Shown piece after piece: positions 56,980 through 64,000 of a stretch of DNA of 64,000 nucleotides. The stretch is taken from the NCBI RefSeq assembly GCF_004342985.1, contig NZ_SMBO01000005.1, positions 186,001 through 250,000 on the forward strand, given 5' to 3'. This DNA is from Novosphingobium sp. PhB57 (GTDB lineage: Bacteria; Pseudomonadota; Alphaproteobacteria; Sphingomonadales; Sphingomonadaceae). The position numbers and the translations under genes were made by a program. Every line of letters begins with the position of its first letter. Position 1 is the first letter of the stretch. Below the pieces are notes generated by a model, which was not told the DNA's origin, did no database searches, and saw nothing but the letters and a program-made list of their open reading frames with translations.

Positions 56980-59058
56980 ATGACGACGATACGATGGATG
57001 CTGGCGGGCCTGGCCATGACCGCCGGGCCGCTCGATGCCGAAGCGCAGGACGCGGTGCACCGGCCGGATGGGGAGAGCCAGGCGCCCTTCGTGCCGACCG
57101 GGCCGGACCCCGTCTATCCCGCCGCCTTCTACGCCGCCTTCCAGCCCCAGACCGCGCTCGACATGCTGGAGCGCACGCCCGGCTTCCTGCTCTCCGAAGG
57201 CAGTGCGGTGCGCGGTTTCGGCGGGGCTGCGGGCAATGTCCTGATCGACGGGCAGCGCCCCACCGTCAAGGCAGGCGGCATTACCGAAGTCCTGCGGCGG
57301 ATCGGCGCGCGGCAGGTGGACCGGATCGTCCTGCTGCGCGGCAGCGAGGCGGCCGAAGCGCAAGGCCAGCCGCTGGTCGCCAATGTGATCCGCAAGACCG
57401 ATGCGGCGGGCTCGGGCAATGCCGTGCTGGAACTGGCACGCACCGAGGACGGACGGATCTCGCCCACGGCGCGGGTCAGCCATGCCCGCCGCATCGGTGC
57501 GTGGCAGGCCAGCCTCGAACTCTCCGCCATCAACGAGCGCTACGTCACCGAGGCCGACTATCGCACCCGCGGCGCGGACGGCACGCTGCAGGAATCGCGC
57601 GCGGAAAGCATCCGGGCCAAGGCGCCCGAATATGGCCTGACCGCCTCGGCCTCGCGCCCGCTGGCCGGCGGTACGCTGACGCTCAACTTGCGGCTCAACC
57701 ACGATGAATATGCCTCTCACCGCAAGATCGCCATTCGCGAAGGCGAGGACGCAACCGGATCCTCCGGCGCTCCCTCGGCGGAACGCCTGATCGACTACGG
57801 CGAGACGTCCACCACCGGCGAATTCGGCGCCGACTGGACACGGCCGCTCGGCGCGGACTGGAACACCAAGCTCGTCGGCCTGGCCCGGATCGAGCGGGCC
57901 TCGGTGGACGAGGATTACCGGCAGGGCACGTTCCGCAGCTTGTCCGAGCAGGACCAGAAGCCGCTGGAACTCGTCGCCCGCACCACCGTCTCGCGCGAAG
58001 GGAGCCACGCCCTGCGCCCGGAATTCGGCGCGGAACTGGCGTACAACCGCCTCGCCAGCCAGCTCGCTTACGGCGAGGACGCGGGCAGCGGCACGATGGT
58101 CCCGGTGGACCTGACCAATGCCGATACCCGCGTGACCGAACTGCGCGGCGAGGCTTTCGCCAATGCGAACTTGCGCCTTTCCGGGAACCTGGAGGCCGAA
58201 GCCGGGCTGGCCGTGGAATTCTCTCGCATCCGCGTCACCGGAGACAGCAACCAGAGCCAGAGCCTGTCCTACCTCAAGCCCTCCGGTGCGCTCGTCTGGT
58301 CGCCGGGCAAGTCCACGCAAGTGCGGCTGGGCTGGCGGCGGACGGTGGACCAGCTGGACTTCAGCGACTTCGCCGCCTCCGTGAACCAGGCGGACGGACG
58401 GCCGCTGGGCGGCAATGCCCGCCTGCGTCCGGCCCGGATCAGCCGCGCGCTGCTGCGCATCGATCACCGCTGGGGCAAGGGCGGCGCCATCGCGGTGGAG
58501 GCCTTCCACCAACGCCACCAGGGAATGCTCGGCTATATCCTGCTGCCCTCGGGCGACCAGGCGCTGGGCACTCTGGGCAATGCCCGCCAATGGGGCGCCA
58601 CCGCGCAGGCCAGCCTGCCGCTGTCCGCGGTGCTGCCGGGCGCACGGCTGACACTGGACGGCACCTGGCGCAAGACGAGGCTGCGCGATCCGATCACCGG
58701 ACGGGACCGCCGCATCGACGACCTGGCCCGCCGCGCCCTCACCGCCGAATTCCGGCACGACCTGCCCCATCTGCGCAGTTCCTGGGGCGTGAGCTACACG
58801 GTGTCCGAACGCTACGACATCTACTACGTGGACGAACACCTCACCTCCAACAACGGCGAGGAATGGGGCGCCTATGTCGAGACCACGGCCCTGGCCGGCG
58901 TCAAGCTCTCGCTCAAGGCGAGCGCCATCGGCGGGGTGCACAGCAACCGCCTGCGCCGCTTCCACAGCCCGACCCGCGCCTACCCCCTTTCCGGCACCGA
59001 TGCGCGCACGATGCGGGACGGCAGTGCGCTCACCCTGGTGCTGTCGCGGGCGCTCTAG
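56980..59058 (+). CDS. TonB-dependent receptor plug-domain protein
   Basis: A protein of 692 residues, short for a receptor. The signal peptide ends DAEAQ. The plug (about 45-140) has PQTALDMLERTPGFLL and GNVLIDGQRPTVKAGGITEVL, with RIVLLRGSEAAEA; the rest is a barrel ending LTLVLSRAL. It lacks a carboxypeptidase-like or STN N-terminal domain and shows no evident TonB box, so it may need a helper or use another partner. Substrate is unknown. It is separated from tctE by a terminator. Confidence 0.87.
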   Translation: MTTIRWMLAGLAMTAGPLDAEAQDAVHRPDGESQAPFVPTGPDPVYPAAFYAAFQPQTALDMLERTPGFLLSEGSAVRGFGGAAGNVLIDGQRPTVKAGGITEVLRRIGARQVDRIVLLRGSEAAEAQGQPLVANVIRKTDAAGSGNAVLELARTEDGRISPTARVSHARRIGAWQASLELSAINERYVTEADYRTRGADGTLQESRAESIRAKAPEYGLTASASRPLAGGTLTLNLRLNHDEYASHRKIAIREGEDATGSSGAPSAERLIDYGETSTTGEFGADWTRPLGADWNTKLVGLARIERASVDEDYRQGTFRSLSEQDQKPLELVARTTVSREGSHALRPEFGAELAYNRLASQLAYGEDAGSGTMVPVDLTNADTRVTELRGEAFANANLRLSGNLEAEAGLAVEFSRIRVTGDSNQSQSLSYLKPSGALVWSPGKSTQVRLGWRRTVDQLDFSDFAASVNQADGRPLGGNARLRPARISRALLRIDHRWGKGGAIAVEAFHQRHQGMLGYILLPSGDQALGTLGNARQWGATAQASLPLSAVLPGARLTLDGTWRKTRLRDPITGRDRRIDDLARRALTAEFRHDLPHLRSSWGVSYTVSERYDIYYVDEHLTSNNGEEWGAYVETTALAGVKLSLKASAIGGVHSNRLRRFHSPTRAYPLSGTDARTMRDGSALTLVLSRAL

Positions 59059-59074
59059 GATGGGCGCTCGAGGA

Positions 59075-59103
59075 TTGACAGGCTCACGCCGCCCGCCTAG
59101 CTC
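59075..59103 (+). promoter_or_regulatory. Promoter of the tyrA leader, TTGACA-N17-TAGCTC
   Basis: A perfect -35 hexamer TTGACA (59075-59080) and TAGCTC (59098-59103) at the ideal 17-base spacing. The predicted start site, seven or eight bases on, is at 59110-59111, that is, at or next to the A of the leader-peptide ATG. The transcript would thus be leaderless. Confidence 0.65.
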
Positions 59104-59110
59104 GGACGCC

Positions 59111-59155
59111 ATGACGAAGATGCCCGCCCTTGCAGGAAGCTATTACTACCGCTGA
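59111..59155 (+). CDS. Leader peptide with three tyrosine codons (tyrL-like)
   Basis: Fourteen codons, MTKMPALAGSYYYR, then TGA. Tyr codons TAT-TAC-TAC (59141-59149) lie just before Arg and stop. No ribosome site precedes the ATG, which fits a leaderless start since the promoter would begin transcription here. The rhizobial trpL peptide is also 14 residues with three Trp codons and Arg near its end and starts at the transcription start. The peptide's likely job is to sense tyrosyl-tRNA for the tyrA gene downstream. Not a known annotated peptide as far as I can tell. Confidence 0.7.
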   Translation: MTKMPALAGSYYYR

Positions 59156-59205
59156 TTGGCGGTGGGCACCTTGTCGTTCTCAACCGCTGCGTGACCAGCG
59201 GTTGA
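59148..59205 (+). promoter_or_regulatory. Attenuator: mutually exclusive hairpins upstream of tyrA
   Basis: Region 1 ACCGC (59148-59152, starting in the last Tyr codon) pairs with region 2 GCGGT (59159-59163), with the stop codon in the loop. Region 2 GGCGGT (59158-59163) can instead pair with region 3 ACCGCT (59183-59188). Region 3 TCAACCGCTG (59180-59189) otherwise forms a perfect 10-base stem with region 4 CAGCGGTTGA (59196-59205). This is the pause / antiterminator / terminator logic. The U-tract after the last stem is weak (ACTCTT), so termination efficiency is uncertain. Confidence 0.65.
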
Positions 59206-59259
59206 ACTCTTCCCAGCAAGACCCACGGTTACGGAGCCCCATTCGAAGGCCCCCTGGTC

Positions 59260-60045
59260 GTGACAATCGTGGAATGCAGTCAGCCGCAGCATGGCCCCTC
59301 GCTGGGCATCATCGGATTCGGAGCCTTCGGGCAGCTTTCCGCGCGCTATCTCCTGCCCTATTTCCGCGTGCTCGCGGCCGATCCGCTGGTGACGGAATCG
59401 CCGCTTCCCGGGGTGGAGATGGCCGCGCTGGACCGCGTCTGCCGCTGCGACCTGGTGGTGATCGCCGTGCCGCTCTCCGCCCTGGCCGAAGTGTGCCGCG
59501 CCATCGCGCCGCTGCTGCGCCCCGGCACGGTGGTCATGGACGTCTGCTCCACCAAAGTGCAGCCCGCCGGCATCCTGCTGGCCGAACTGCCGCCTCACGT
59601 CGATCTCGTCGCGACTCATCCCATGTTCGGCCCGCAAAGCATTGCTGCGGGTACGCGCGGGCTGAAAGTGGTGATCTGCCCTCTGCGCGGGCGCTCGGCG
59701 CCGCGTATCGCGGCCTTCCTGCGGCTGCGCTTCGGACTGGCCGTGCTCATCGCCTCGCCCGAGGAACATGACCGCGAGGCCGCGCTGACGCAGGGGCTGA
59801 CGCACCTGATCGCCAAGGCGCTGCTGCGCATGGATCACCTGCCCGACCGCATCACCACGCGCAGCTTCGACCTGATCCGGCAGGCGGTGGACATGGTCCG
59901 CCACGATGCGCCCGGCGTCAGCCATGCCATCGAAAGCAACCCTTTCGCCCAAGGCGCGCGCAACCGGTTCTTCGCCGAAATGGAGGCCGTTCGCCGCGAA
60001 CTGGCGCCGGAGGCCAACGATGCCGGCGCTGCTGCCGGCGGCTAG
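59260..60045 (+). CDS. tyrA: Prephenate/arogenate dehydrogenase (TyrA family)
   Basis: A protein of 261 residues. The NAD(P)-binding Rossmann motif is GIIGFGAFGQ at the N-terminus, followed by VVIAVPLSALAEV and THPMFGPQS, the conserved HPMFGP of TyrA. It is short (no chorismate mutase or ACT domain), as in the compact arogenate dehydrogenases of plants and some bacteria. It catalyses the last oxidative step toward tyrosine. GTG 59260 has GAAGG ten bases upstream. A tyrosine-codon leader peptide and alternative hairpins lie upstream. Confidence 0.88.
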   Translation: MTIVECSQPQHGPSLGIIGFGAFGQLSARYLLPYFRVLAADPLVTESPLPGVEMAALDRVCRCDLVVIAVPLSALAEVCRAIAPLLRPGTVVMDVCSTKVQPAGILLAELPPHVDLVATHPMFGPQSIAAGTRGLKVVICPLRGRSAPRIAAFLRLRFGLAVLIASPEEHDREAALTQGLTHLIAKALLRMDHLPDRITTRSFDLIRQAVDMVRHDAPGVSHAIESNPFAQGARNRFFAEMEAVRRELAPEANDAGAAAGG

Positions 60046-60920
60046 GCCCCGGCGAGCCTTGCGCGGAGTTCCGCCTCGGTCAGGATTTCGATCCGCGCCC
60101 CGGCGCTGCGCAGTTCCTCGGCCTTGCGGTGCTGGGCATCGGCCGTCACCCAGCGCCCGTAAGGCTGGCGCGCGCTGATGACGAGCATGGTGGTGGTCGC
60201 GCCCACGGCAGTGAGCACGCGCCCGCCCGCCCCGGCCACGAACTGCGCCAGCGCGCCGTCGCGCGGCTCGCCGAGGATGGCGATGCGCTGCCCCTTCAGC
60301 GGGCCCGCTTCCGCGGCGGCGGGCGCCTTGCCCTGCTTGCCCGGCCGCGCCATCCAGCCCTGCAGGTCGATGCCGGTCTCTTCCATGGCGCGCACGATCA
60401 CCATGCCCGCCGCCCGCGCATCGCTGAGCGCGTCGTGGTGCCGGTGCCGTATCCCGAGGTGGCGCGACAGCACGTTGAGGCGGTGGCTGGAAAGCTGCGG
60501 CCAGGCGCGCTTCGCCACGCGCACGCTGTCCAGCCAGGTGGTCTCGATCGCGGCCAGTTCGGCGATCCGGCAGGCGGCCGAGAGCGCGCCCTTGTCGAAG
60601 CCGGAGTGGGCCACAGTGATGCGGCCGGTCAGGTGGCCCGCGACGAGGCCATGGATGTCCCCGAAGGTGGGCTTGCCCGCGACATGCTCGGGCGAGATGC
60701 CGTGAATGCGGATGTTGAACGTGGAGAACTCGTCACACGGGTCGACGAGCGTTTCGTAGGCGAAGACTTCGCGGCCCTGGCGGAATCCGACGATGCCGAT
60801 CTGGCAGATGCTGCTGACCCGCGCGCAAGCGGTCTCGACGTCGACCACCACGAAATCGGGTTCGTCGGAAGCGGGGCCTGAGGCTGATGCGGGGAGCGGA
60901 TTCGAGTCCGGGAACTTCAT
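60042..60920 (-). CDS. DnaQ-like 3'-5' exonuclease with C-terminal BRCT domain
   Basis: A protein of 292 residues. The DEDDh exonuclease (about 20-185) starts FVVVDVETA (Asp, Glu) and ends HHDALSDARAAG (His, Asp), the complete catalytic set. A BRCT domain follows (about 205-290, PLKGQRIAILGE). Such proteins trim single-stranded ends in DNA repair; the BRCT part suggests recruitment to phospho- or end-bound proteins. It converges on tyrA with a four-base overlap of the stop codons. Confidence 0.88.
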   Translation of the reverse strand: MKFPDSNPLPASASGPASDEPDFVVVDVETACARVSSICQIGIVGFRQGREVFAYETLVDPCDEFSTFNIRIHGISPEHVAGKPTFGDIHGLVAGHLTGRITVAHSGFDKGALSAACRIAELAAIETTWLDSVRVAKRAWPQLSSHRLNVLSRHLGIRHRHHDALSDARAAGMVIVRAMEETGIDLQGWMARPGKQGKAPAAAEAGPLKGQRIAILGEPRDGALAQFVAGAGGRVLTAVGATTTMLVISARQPYGRWVTADAQHRKAEELRSAGARIEILTEAELRARLAGA

Positions 60921-60972
60921 GCCGCGCCCTGTAGCAGCCGGAGCCTGCGAGCGCGAGGCCCCGGCAGGTGCG

Positions 60973-61749
60973 CTACCGCTCGCGCTGCTTGATCCAGCCG
61001 ATCCCGCGGCGCAGCAGTTCGTAGAACACCGGCAAGTCCCAGGCGCAGCGGTCCACCGTGGGCCACCAGTCCAGCATGGGCTGCAGGTCGTAATGGCCCC
61101 GGCAATGGCCGAGCGTGTTGTAGAGCACCGCGCCCTTGCCGTGCTGCTTGATGTACATGACCGGGTGCGTGCCGATGGCATCCGCCGCCTCGACGAAGCC
61201 GGTGCCTTCCTCGGTGCATTCGGTTTCGAGCAGGACATGCAGGTCGCCGTGCCGCTCCATGTGGTAGAGTTCGTCGGTCGTGTCGAACGGTGCGATGCCC
61301 TGCACCAGCAGATGGCCGGGATCGGCCACCCTGACCGTGTACGGCGCGATCGGCGGGTGGCTGACGAACTGGCTGCCCAGCAGGTCCATGAACAGCGGCG
61401 CCCAGCGCGGCGCGTCCCACAAGCCCGCATCGGGTCCGTCCGCCAGCAGGCGCAGCACCGAATTGGTGCCGTGAAGCGCATACCAGCGCCCGCCGGCGGA
61501 AAGCCAGTCTCGCAGCACTTCCTGCGCCGCCAGCGAGGGCGTGACGTCGCAGGTGTAAGTGATGAGCACATCGGCGCCGCGGATGGCGTCAAGGTTCTCG
61601 TAATCCTCGAACACGCGGGTGCGCACGGCAGGATCCTCGGCCAGCAGCTTGAGCAGCTCCAGCCGGGCGAAGTCCATGTCGTGCCACACCCCGCCGCAGA
61701 TCAGCACGCAGTCGATGCGCGGCGGGTGGCTTTCAGCAGTGTCGCTCAT
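60973..61749 (-). CDS. ThuA-domain protein (trehalose-utilisation fold)
   Basis: A protein of 258 residues with the ThuA fold related to class I glutamine amidotransferases: VLICGGVWHDMDFARLELLKLL, ADVLITYTCDVTPSLAAQEVL, HGTNSVLRLL and PVMYIKQHGKGAVLYNTLGH. The catalytic Cys is not obvious, typical of the ThuA family. It lies four bases after the Rieske oxygenase gene on the same strand and may be part of its pathway, for example sugar or steroid side-chain processing. Function unknown. Confidence 0.85.
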   Translation of the reverse strand: MSDTAESHPPRIDCVLICGGVWHDMDFARLELLKLLAEDPAVRTRVFEDYENLDAIRGADVLITYTCDVTPSLAAQEVLRDWLSAGGRWYALHGTNSVLRLLADGPDAGLWDAPRWAPLFMDLLGSQFVSHPPIAPYTVRVADPGHLLVQGIAPFDTTDELYHMERHGDLHVLLETECTEEGTGFVEAADAIGTHPVMYIKQHGKGAVLYNTLGHCRGHYDLQPMLDWWPTVDRCAWDLPVFYELLRRGIGWIKQRER

Positions 61750-61753
61750 GGAT

Positions 61754-63196
61754 TCAAGCTGCCCCGCCCGACTGCGAACCGCCCAGTTCGCCGCCGATAT
61801 ATTTCATCAGCGTGTCCTGGAACTGGCGGATGCGGATTTCCTGGTAATTGCCAAGGTTCACCTTGCCCGTCTTCGAGGCATGGAGCCCTTCCTGCACATA
61901 AGGCAGGTTATCCATGTCCTGCTCGAACACGTCACCCAGGATGCCGAGTTCGGGCGCCTCGGTCCATTTCTGGTCCAGCCGCAGCATCTTGAGCGGGGCG
62001 CCGCGCGGGATCGGCTGGCCCTTGGGAATGCGCGCCAGCACGCGCACTTCCATCACGCAAGTATCCGGCGTCTTACCGGGCAGCCAGTTGTAGACGATGT
62101 TCGGCATATAGCCGCCCCAGGGCGCGAAATTGGGAAAGACGTTGTAGACCAGCGCGTCCAGCAGTTCGGCGTCGGTCGCCTCGCCATGGTCATAGCCTGT
62201 GCTCTCCGTATAGGCCGCGCGCATCGCCGCGCCCAGTGCGGCGCGGGCGGTGACGCCCTCGGGCACCCGGATCGCCATGGGATTGGCCGAAGCCTCGCCC
62301 TCGTAATTGTCGCCGGAGCGGCCGTTGTACTTGACGAATTCGTCGACGATCCACTGCTCGCCCTGACCCTGCTCGATATGCGGGCTCATCACGCCGAAGG
62401 GCACGAGGTTGACGTTCACATTGTCCCCCCAGGTCCAGTAGGCGGCATTGGAATCGCCGGTGAACGGCAGCAGTTGCGGGTGGGTGACGATAGTGTGCCA
62501 GGCCTCCATGAAGGCTTCCATCACCACTTTCCAGTTGGCCGGCACTTCCTTGGCCACGCGCATGACGCTGGCGCATTCCTCATGCCGCCAGCGCTTGAAA
62601 TGCTCGGGGAGCGGCGCGAGGAATTCCTCCAGGCTTGGCCCGCCCTTCTCCTCGCGGATGAACACATAGCCCGCCCAGCGCCCCACTTCGGCCTCGGGCA
62701 AGTCGAGGTTCTGTTCGGCCAGATGCGGGAAGTCCCACTGGCAGGGCATCGAATGGAAGCTGGCGTCCTTGTTCCAGGCAAAGCCGTGGAACGGGCAGAC
62801 GAACTTGTCGGCATGGCCGTCCTCGGTCCGCAGCTTGCGGCCGCGATGGAGGCAGACATTGTGCATCGCCCGGATCGATCCATCGTCCTGCCGGCTGACG
62901 AGGTAGGACCGGCCCGCGTTCTCGTAGACGATGAAGTCGCCCGTTTCGGGCAGGTCTTCCTCGCGCGCCACGAACTGCCAGACGTAGGGCCACATCCGCT
63001 CGCGTTCCAGGCGCGCGAAGTCTTCGCTGATGTAGCGCTCCGCCGGGATCGGGTCCGACCCGCGATAGCTATAGCTCTCCTGCGTCAGGATCGCGGGCGC
63101 TTGCCGCGAATCCTGCGCCATGAGTTCGGCCCAGCTGATGCCCTCGCTGCGGTCCTCTCCCAGATCTCGGCCCAATTCAAGGTCGCGTTCGGCCAT
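61754..63196 (-). CDS. Rieske non-haem iron ring-hydroxylating oxygenase, alpha subunit
   Basis: A protein of 480 residues. Rieske [2Fe-2S] ligands are Cys115/His117 in NVCLHRGRK and Cys134/His137 in VCPFHGFAW. The catalytic Fe site is EAFMEAWHTIVTHPQ, with His234 and His239; the bridging residue between the two centres is Glu231 where most oxygenases have Asp. Start ATG 63196 is preferred over 63271. No ferredoxin, reductase or beta subunit is visible nearby. Its substrate could be an aromatic or terpenoid. Confidence 0.9.
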   Translation of the reverse strand: MAERDLELGRDLGEDRSEGISWAELMAQDSRQAPAILTQESYSYRGSDPIPAERYISEDFARLERERMWPYVWQFVAREEDLPETGDFIVYENAGRSYLVSRQDDGSIRAMHNVCLHRGRKLRTEDGHADKFVCPFHGFAWNKDASFHSMPCQWDFPHLAEQNLDLPEAEVGRWAGYVFIREEKGGPSLEEFLAPLPEHFKRWRHEECASVMRVAKEVPANWKVVMEAFMEAWHTIVTHPQLLPFTGDSNAAYWTWGDNVNVNLVPFGVMSPHIEQGQGEQWIVDEFVKYNGRSGDNYEGEASANPMAIRVPEGVTARAALGAAMRAAYTESTGYDHGEATDAELLDALVYNVFPNFAPWGGYMPNIVYNWLPGKTPDTCVMEVRVLARIPKGQPIPRGAPLKMLRLDQKWTEAPELGILGDVFEQDMDNLPYVQEGLHASKTGKVNLGNYQEIRIRQFQDTLMKYIGGELGGSQSGGAA

Positions 63197-63345
63197 GGCT
63201 CCAAGGTCTCCCAACCTGTTTCGTTTTTCCCTGTTTGGGGCATGTCTGGACCGGCGGGAAGGGGAAGTCACCTTGCTCTAATCATAGGTTGCCCCATCAC
63301 GCAGATCCGCCATGTTCGAAAGCAACAAACAGCTGGGAGAATGCC

Positions 63346-64000
63346 GTGAAGCGGCTTGAAGGCAAGGTGGCCCTGGTCACTGGAGGCACATCCGGCATCG
63401 GCGCCGGGGCCGTGCAGCGGCTCTGCGCGGAAGGCGCGCGGGTCGTGTTCACCGGCTCCAACCGCAATGCTGCGGACGCGGTGTGCAGCCAGACCGGCGC
63501 CGAATTCGTCAGCCACAACGTGCGCGACGGCGCCGCATGGGATGCGCTCTCCGCCCGGATCGCGAACGATTACGGCCGCCTGGACTTCGCCTTCGCCAAT
63601 GCCGGCACCGAACACGGCGACGGCAGCGTGGAGGACATCTCGCTGGAAGGGTGGGAGAACGTCATCGGCGTCAACCAGACCGGCGCCATGCTCACCGTGC
63701 AGCACGCGATGCGGCTGATGGCCAAAAACCCGGATGGGCCGACCGGGTCGATCCTGGTCAATTCCTCGATGAACGCGCACCGGGCGATGGGCAATTTCGT
63801 GGCCTATTCGGTCTCCAAGGCGGCAGTCGTTGCGCTGGTGAAGTCGGCGGCGGTCCACGCGGGCAATCGCAAATACGGCATCCGCGTCAACGCGATCCTG
63901 CCCGGCGTGGTGGAGACGGCGCTGATCCGCAACCTGATCGAGACTTCGGGCGATCCGGCAACCACCCGCGCCGCTTACGAGGGCCTGTCCCCGTTCGGCC
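63346..64000 (+). CDS. Short-chain dehydrogenase/reductase (3' end outside window)
   Basis: At least 218 residues, cut off by the window end. NAD(P)-binding TGGTSGIGAG near residue 13, the NAG motif in FAFANAGTEHG, catalytic Ser in LVNSSMN and Tyr/Lys in YSVSK. GTG 63346 is preceded by GGGAGA. It is divergent from the Rieske oxygenase gene, with the intergenic region 63197-63345 holding both promoters, and probably acts in the same catabolic pathway on an alcohol or dihydrodiol. Confidence 0.93.
   Translation, partial: MKRLEGKVALVTGGTSGIGAGAVQRLCAEGARVVFTGSNRNAADAVCSQTGAEFVSHNVRDGAAWDALSARIANDYGRLDFAFANAGTEHGDGSVEDISLEGWENVIGVNQTGAMLTVQHAMRLMAKNPDGPTGSILVNSSMNAHRAMGNFVAYSVSKAAVVALVKSAAVHAGNRKYGIRVNAILPGVVETALIRNLIETSGDPATTRAAYEGLSPFG

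Overview
The window reads as a chromosomal segment of a high-GC alphaproteobacterium, most likely Sphingomonadales (Novosphingobium/Sphingomonas type). This is inferred from the gene families: many TonB-dependent receptors, a FecI/FecR/TonB iron module, a Ros/MucR zinc-finger regulator, paired Crp/Fnr regulators, a Rieske oxygenase next to an SDR, and polysaccharide genes mixed with a type I exporter. No rRNA, tRNA, phage integrase, transposase or CRISPR array was recognised.

Layout. 1-6.6 kb: the tail of a CBS-domain protein, a Qnr-like pentapeptide repeat protein, a LacI regulator overlapping a GNAT acetyltransferase, then two Crp/Fnr paralogues enclosing a single-domain response regulator, a cold-shock protein and a DUF6894 protein, then a YcaQ-type DNA glycosylase. 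7-12.4 kb: two membrane GGDEF-EAL proteins. 12.5-19.8 kb: YceI, MucR, an L,D-transpeptidase beside an Lpp-like lipoprotein, a trypsin-nuclease fusion, a response regulator and a DUF6438 lipoprotein. 19.8-28.1 kb: a DsbA-like protein and an iron-uptake cluster (Fur-box-like site, TonB, ECF sigma, FecR, siderophore receptor, PepSY membrane protein, DUF3325, DUF3649).

28.1-41.6 kb: a cell-surface/exopolysaccharide region. Glycosyltransferase, acyltransferase and TolC are on the minus strand. A type I ABC exporter, HlyD adaptor, beta-barrel protein, Wzz-tyrosine kinase, GT4, small Wza-like lipoprotein and second GT4 are on the plus strand. 41.8-46.0 kb: a thiamine salvage operon (TPP riboswitch, TonB receptor, kinase, PnuC). 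46.3-52 kb: serine acetyltransferase, TerC / ATP-grasp / AbrB-type membrane protein, an intergenic palindromic repeat, a CitMHS transporter and a large inverted repeat. 52-56.9 kb: porin and orphan solute-binding protein divergent from a TctD/TctE-like two-component system, closed by a terminator. 57-64 kb: a TonB-dependent receptor, tyrA, a DnaQ-like exonuclease with BRCT, ThuA, a Rieske oxygenase and the start of an SDR.

The most striking unannotated signal is upstream of tyrA (59,075-59,260). A TTGACA-17-TAGCTC promoter places its start site at or next to an ATG, which opens a 14-codon peptide ending Ser-Tyr-Tyr-Tyr-Arg-stop. Mutually exclusive hairpins follow. This has the architecture of a leaderless ribosome-mediated attenuator, analogous to rhizobial trpL but tuned to tyrosine.
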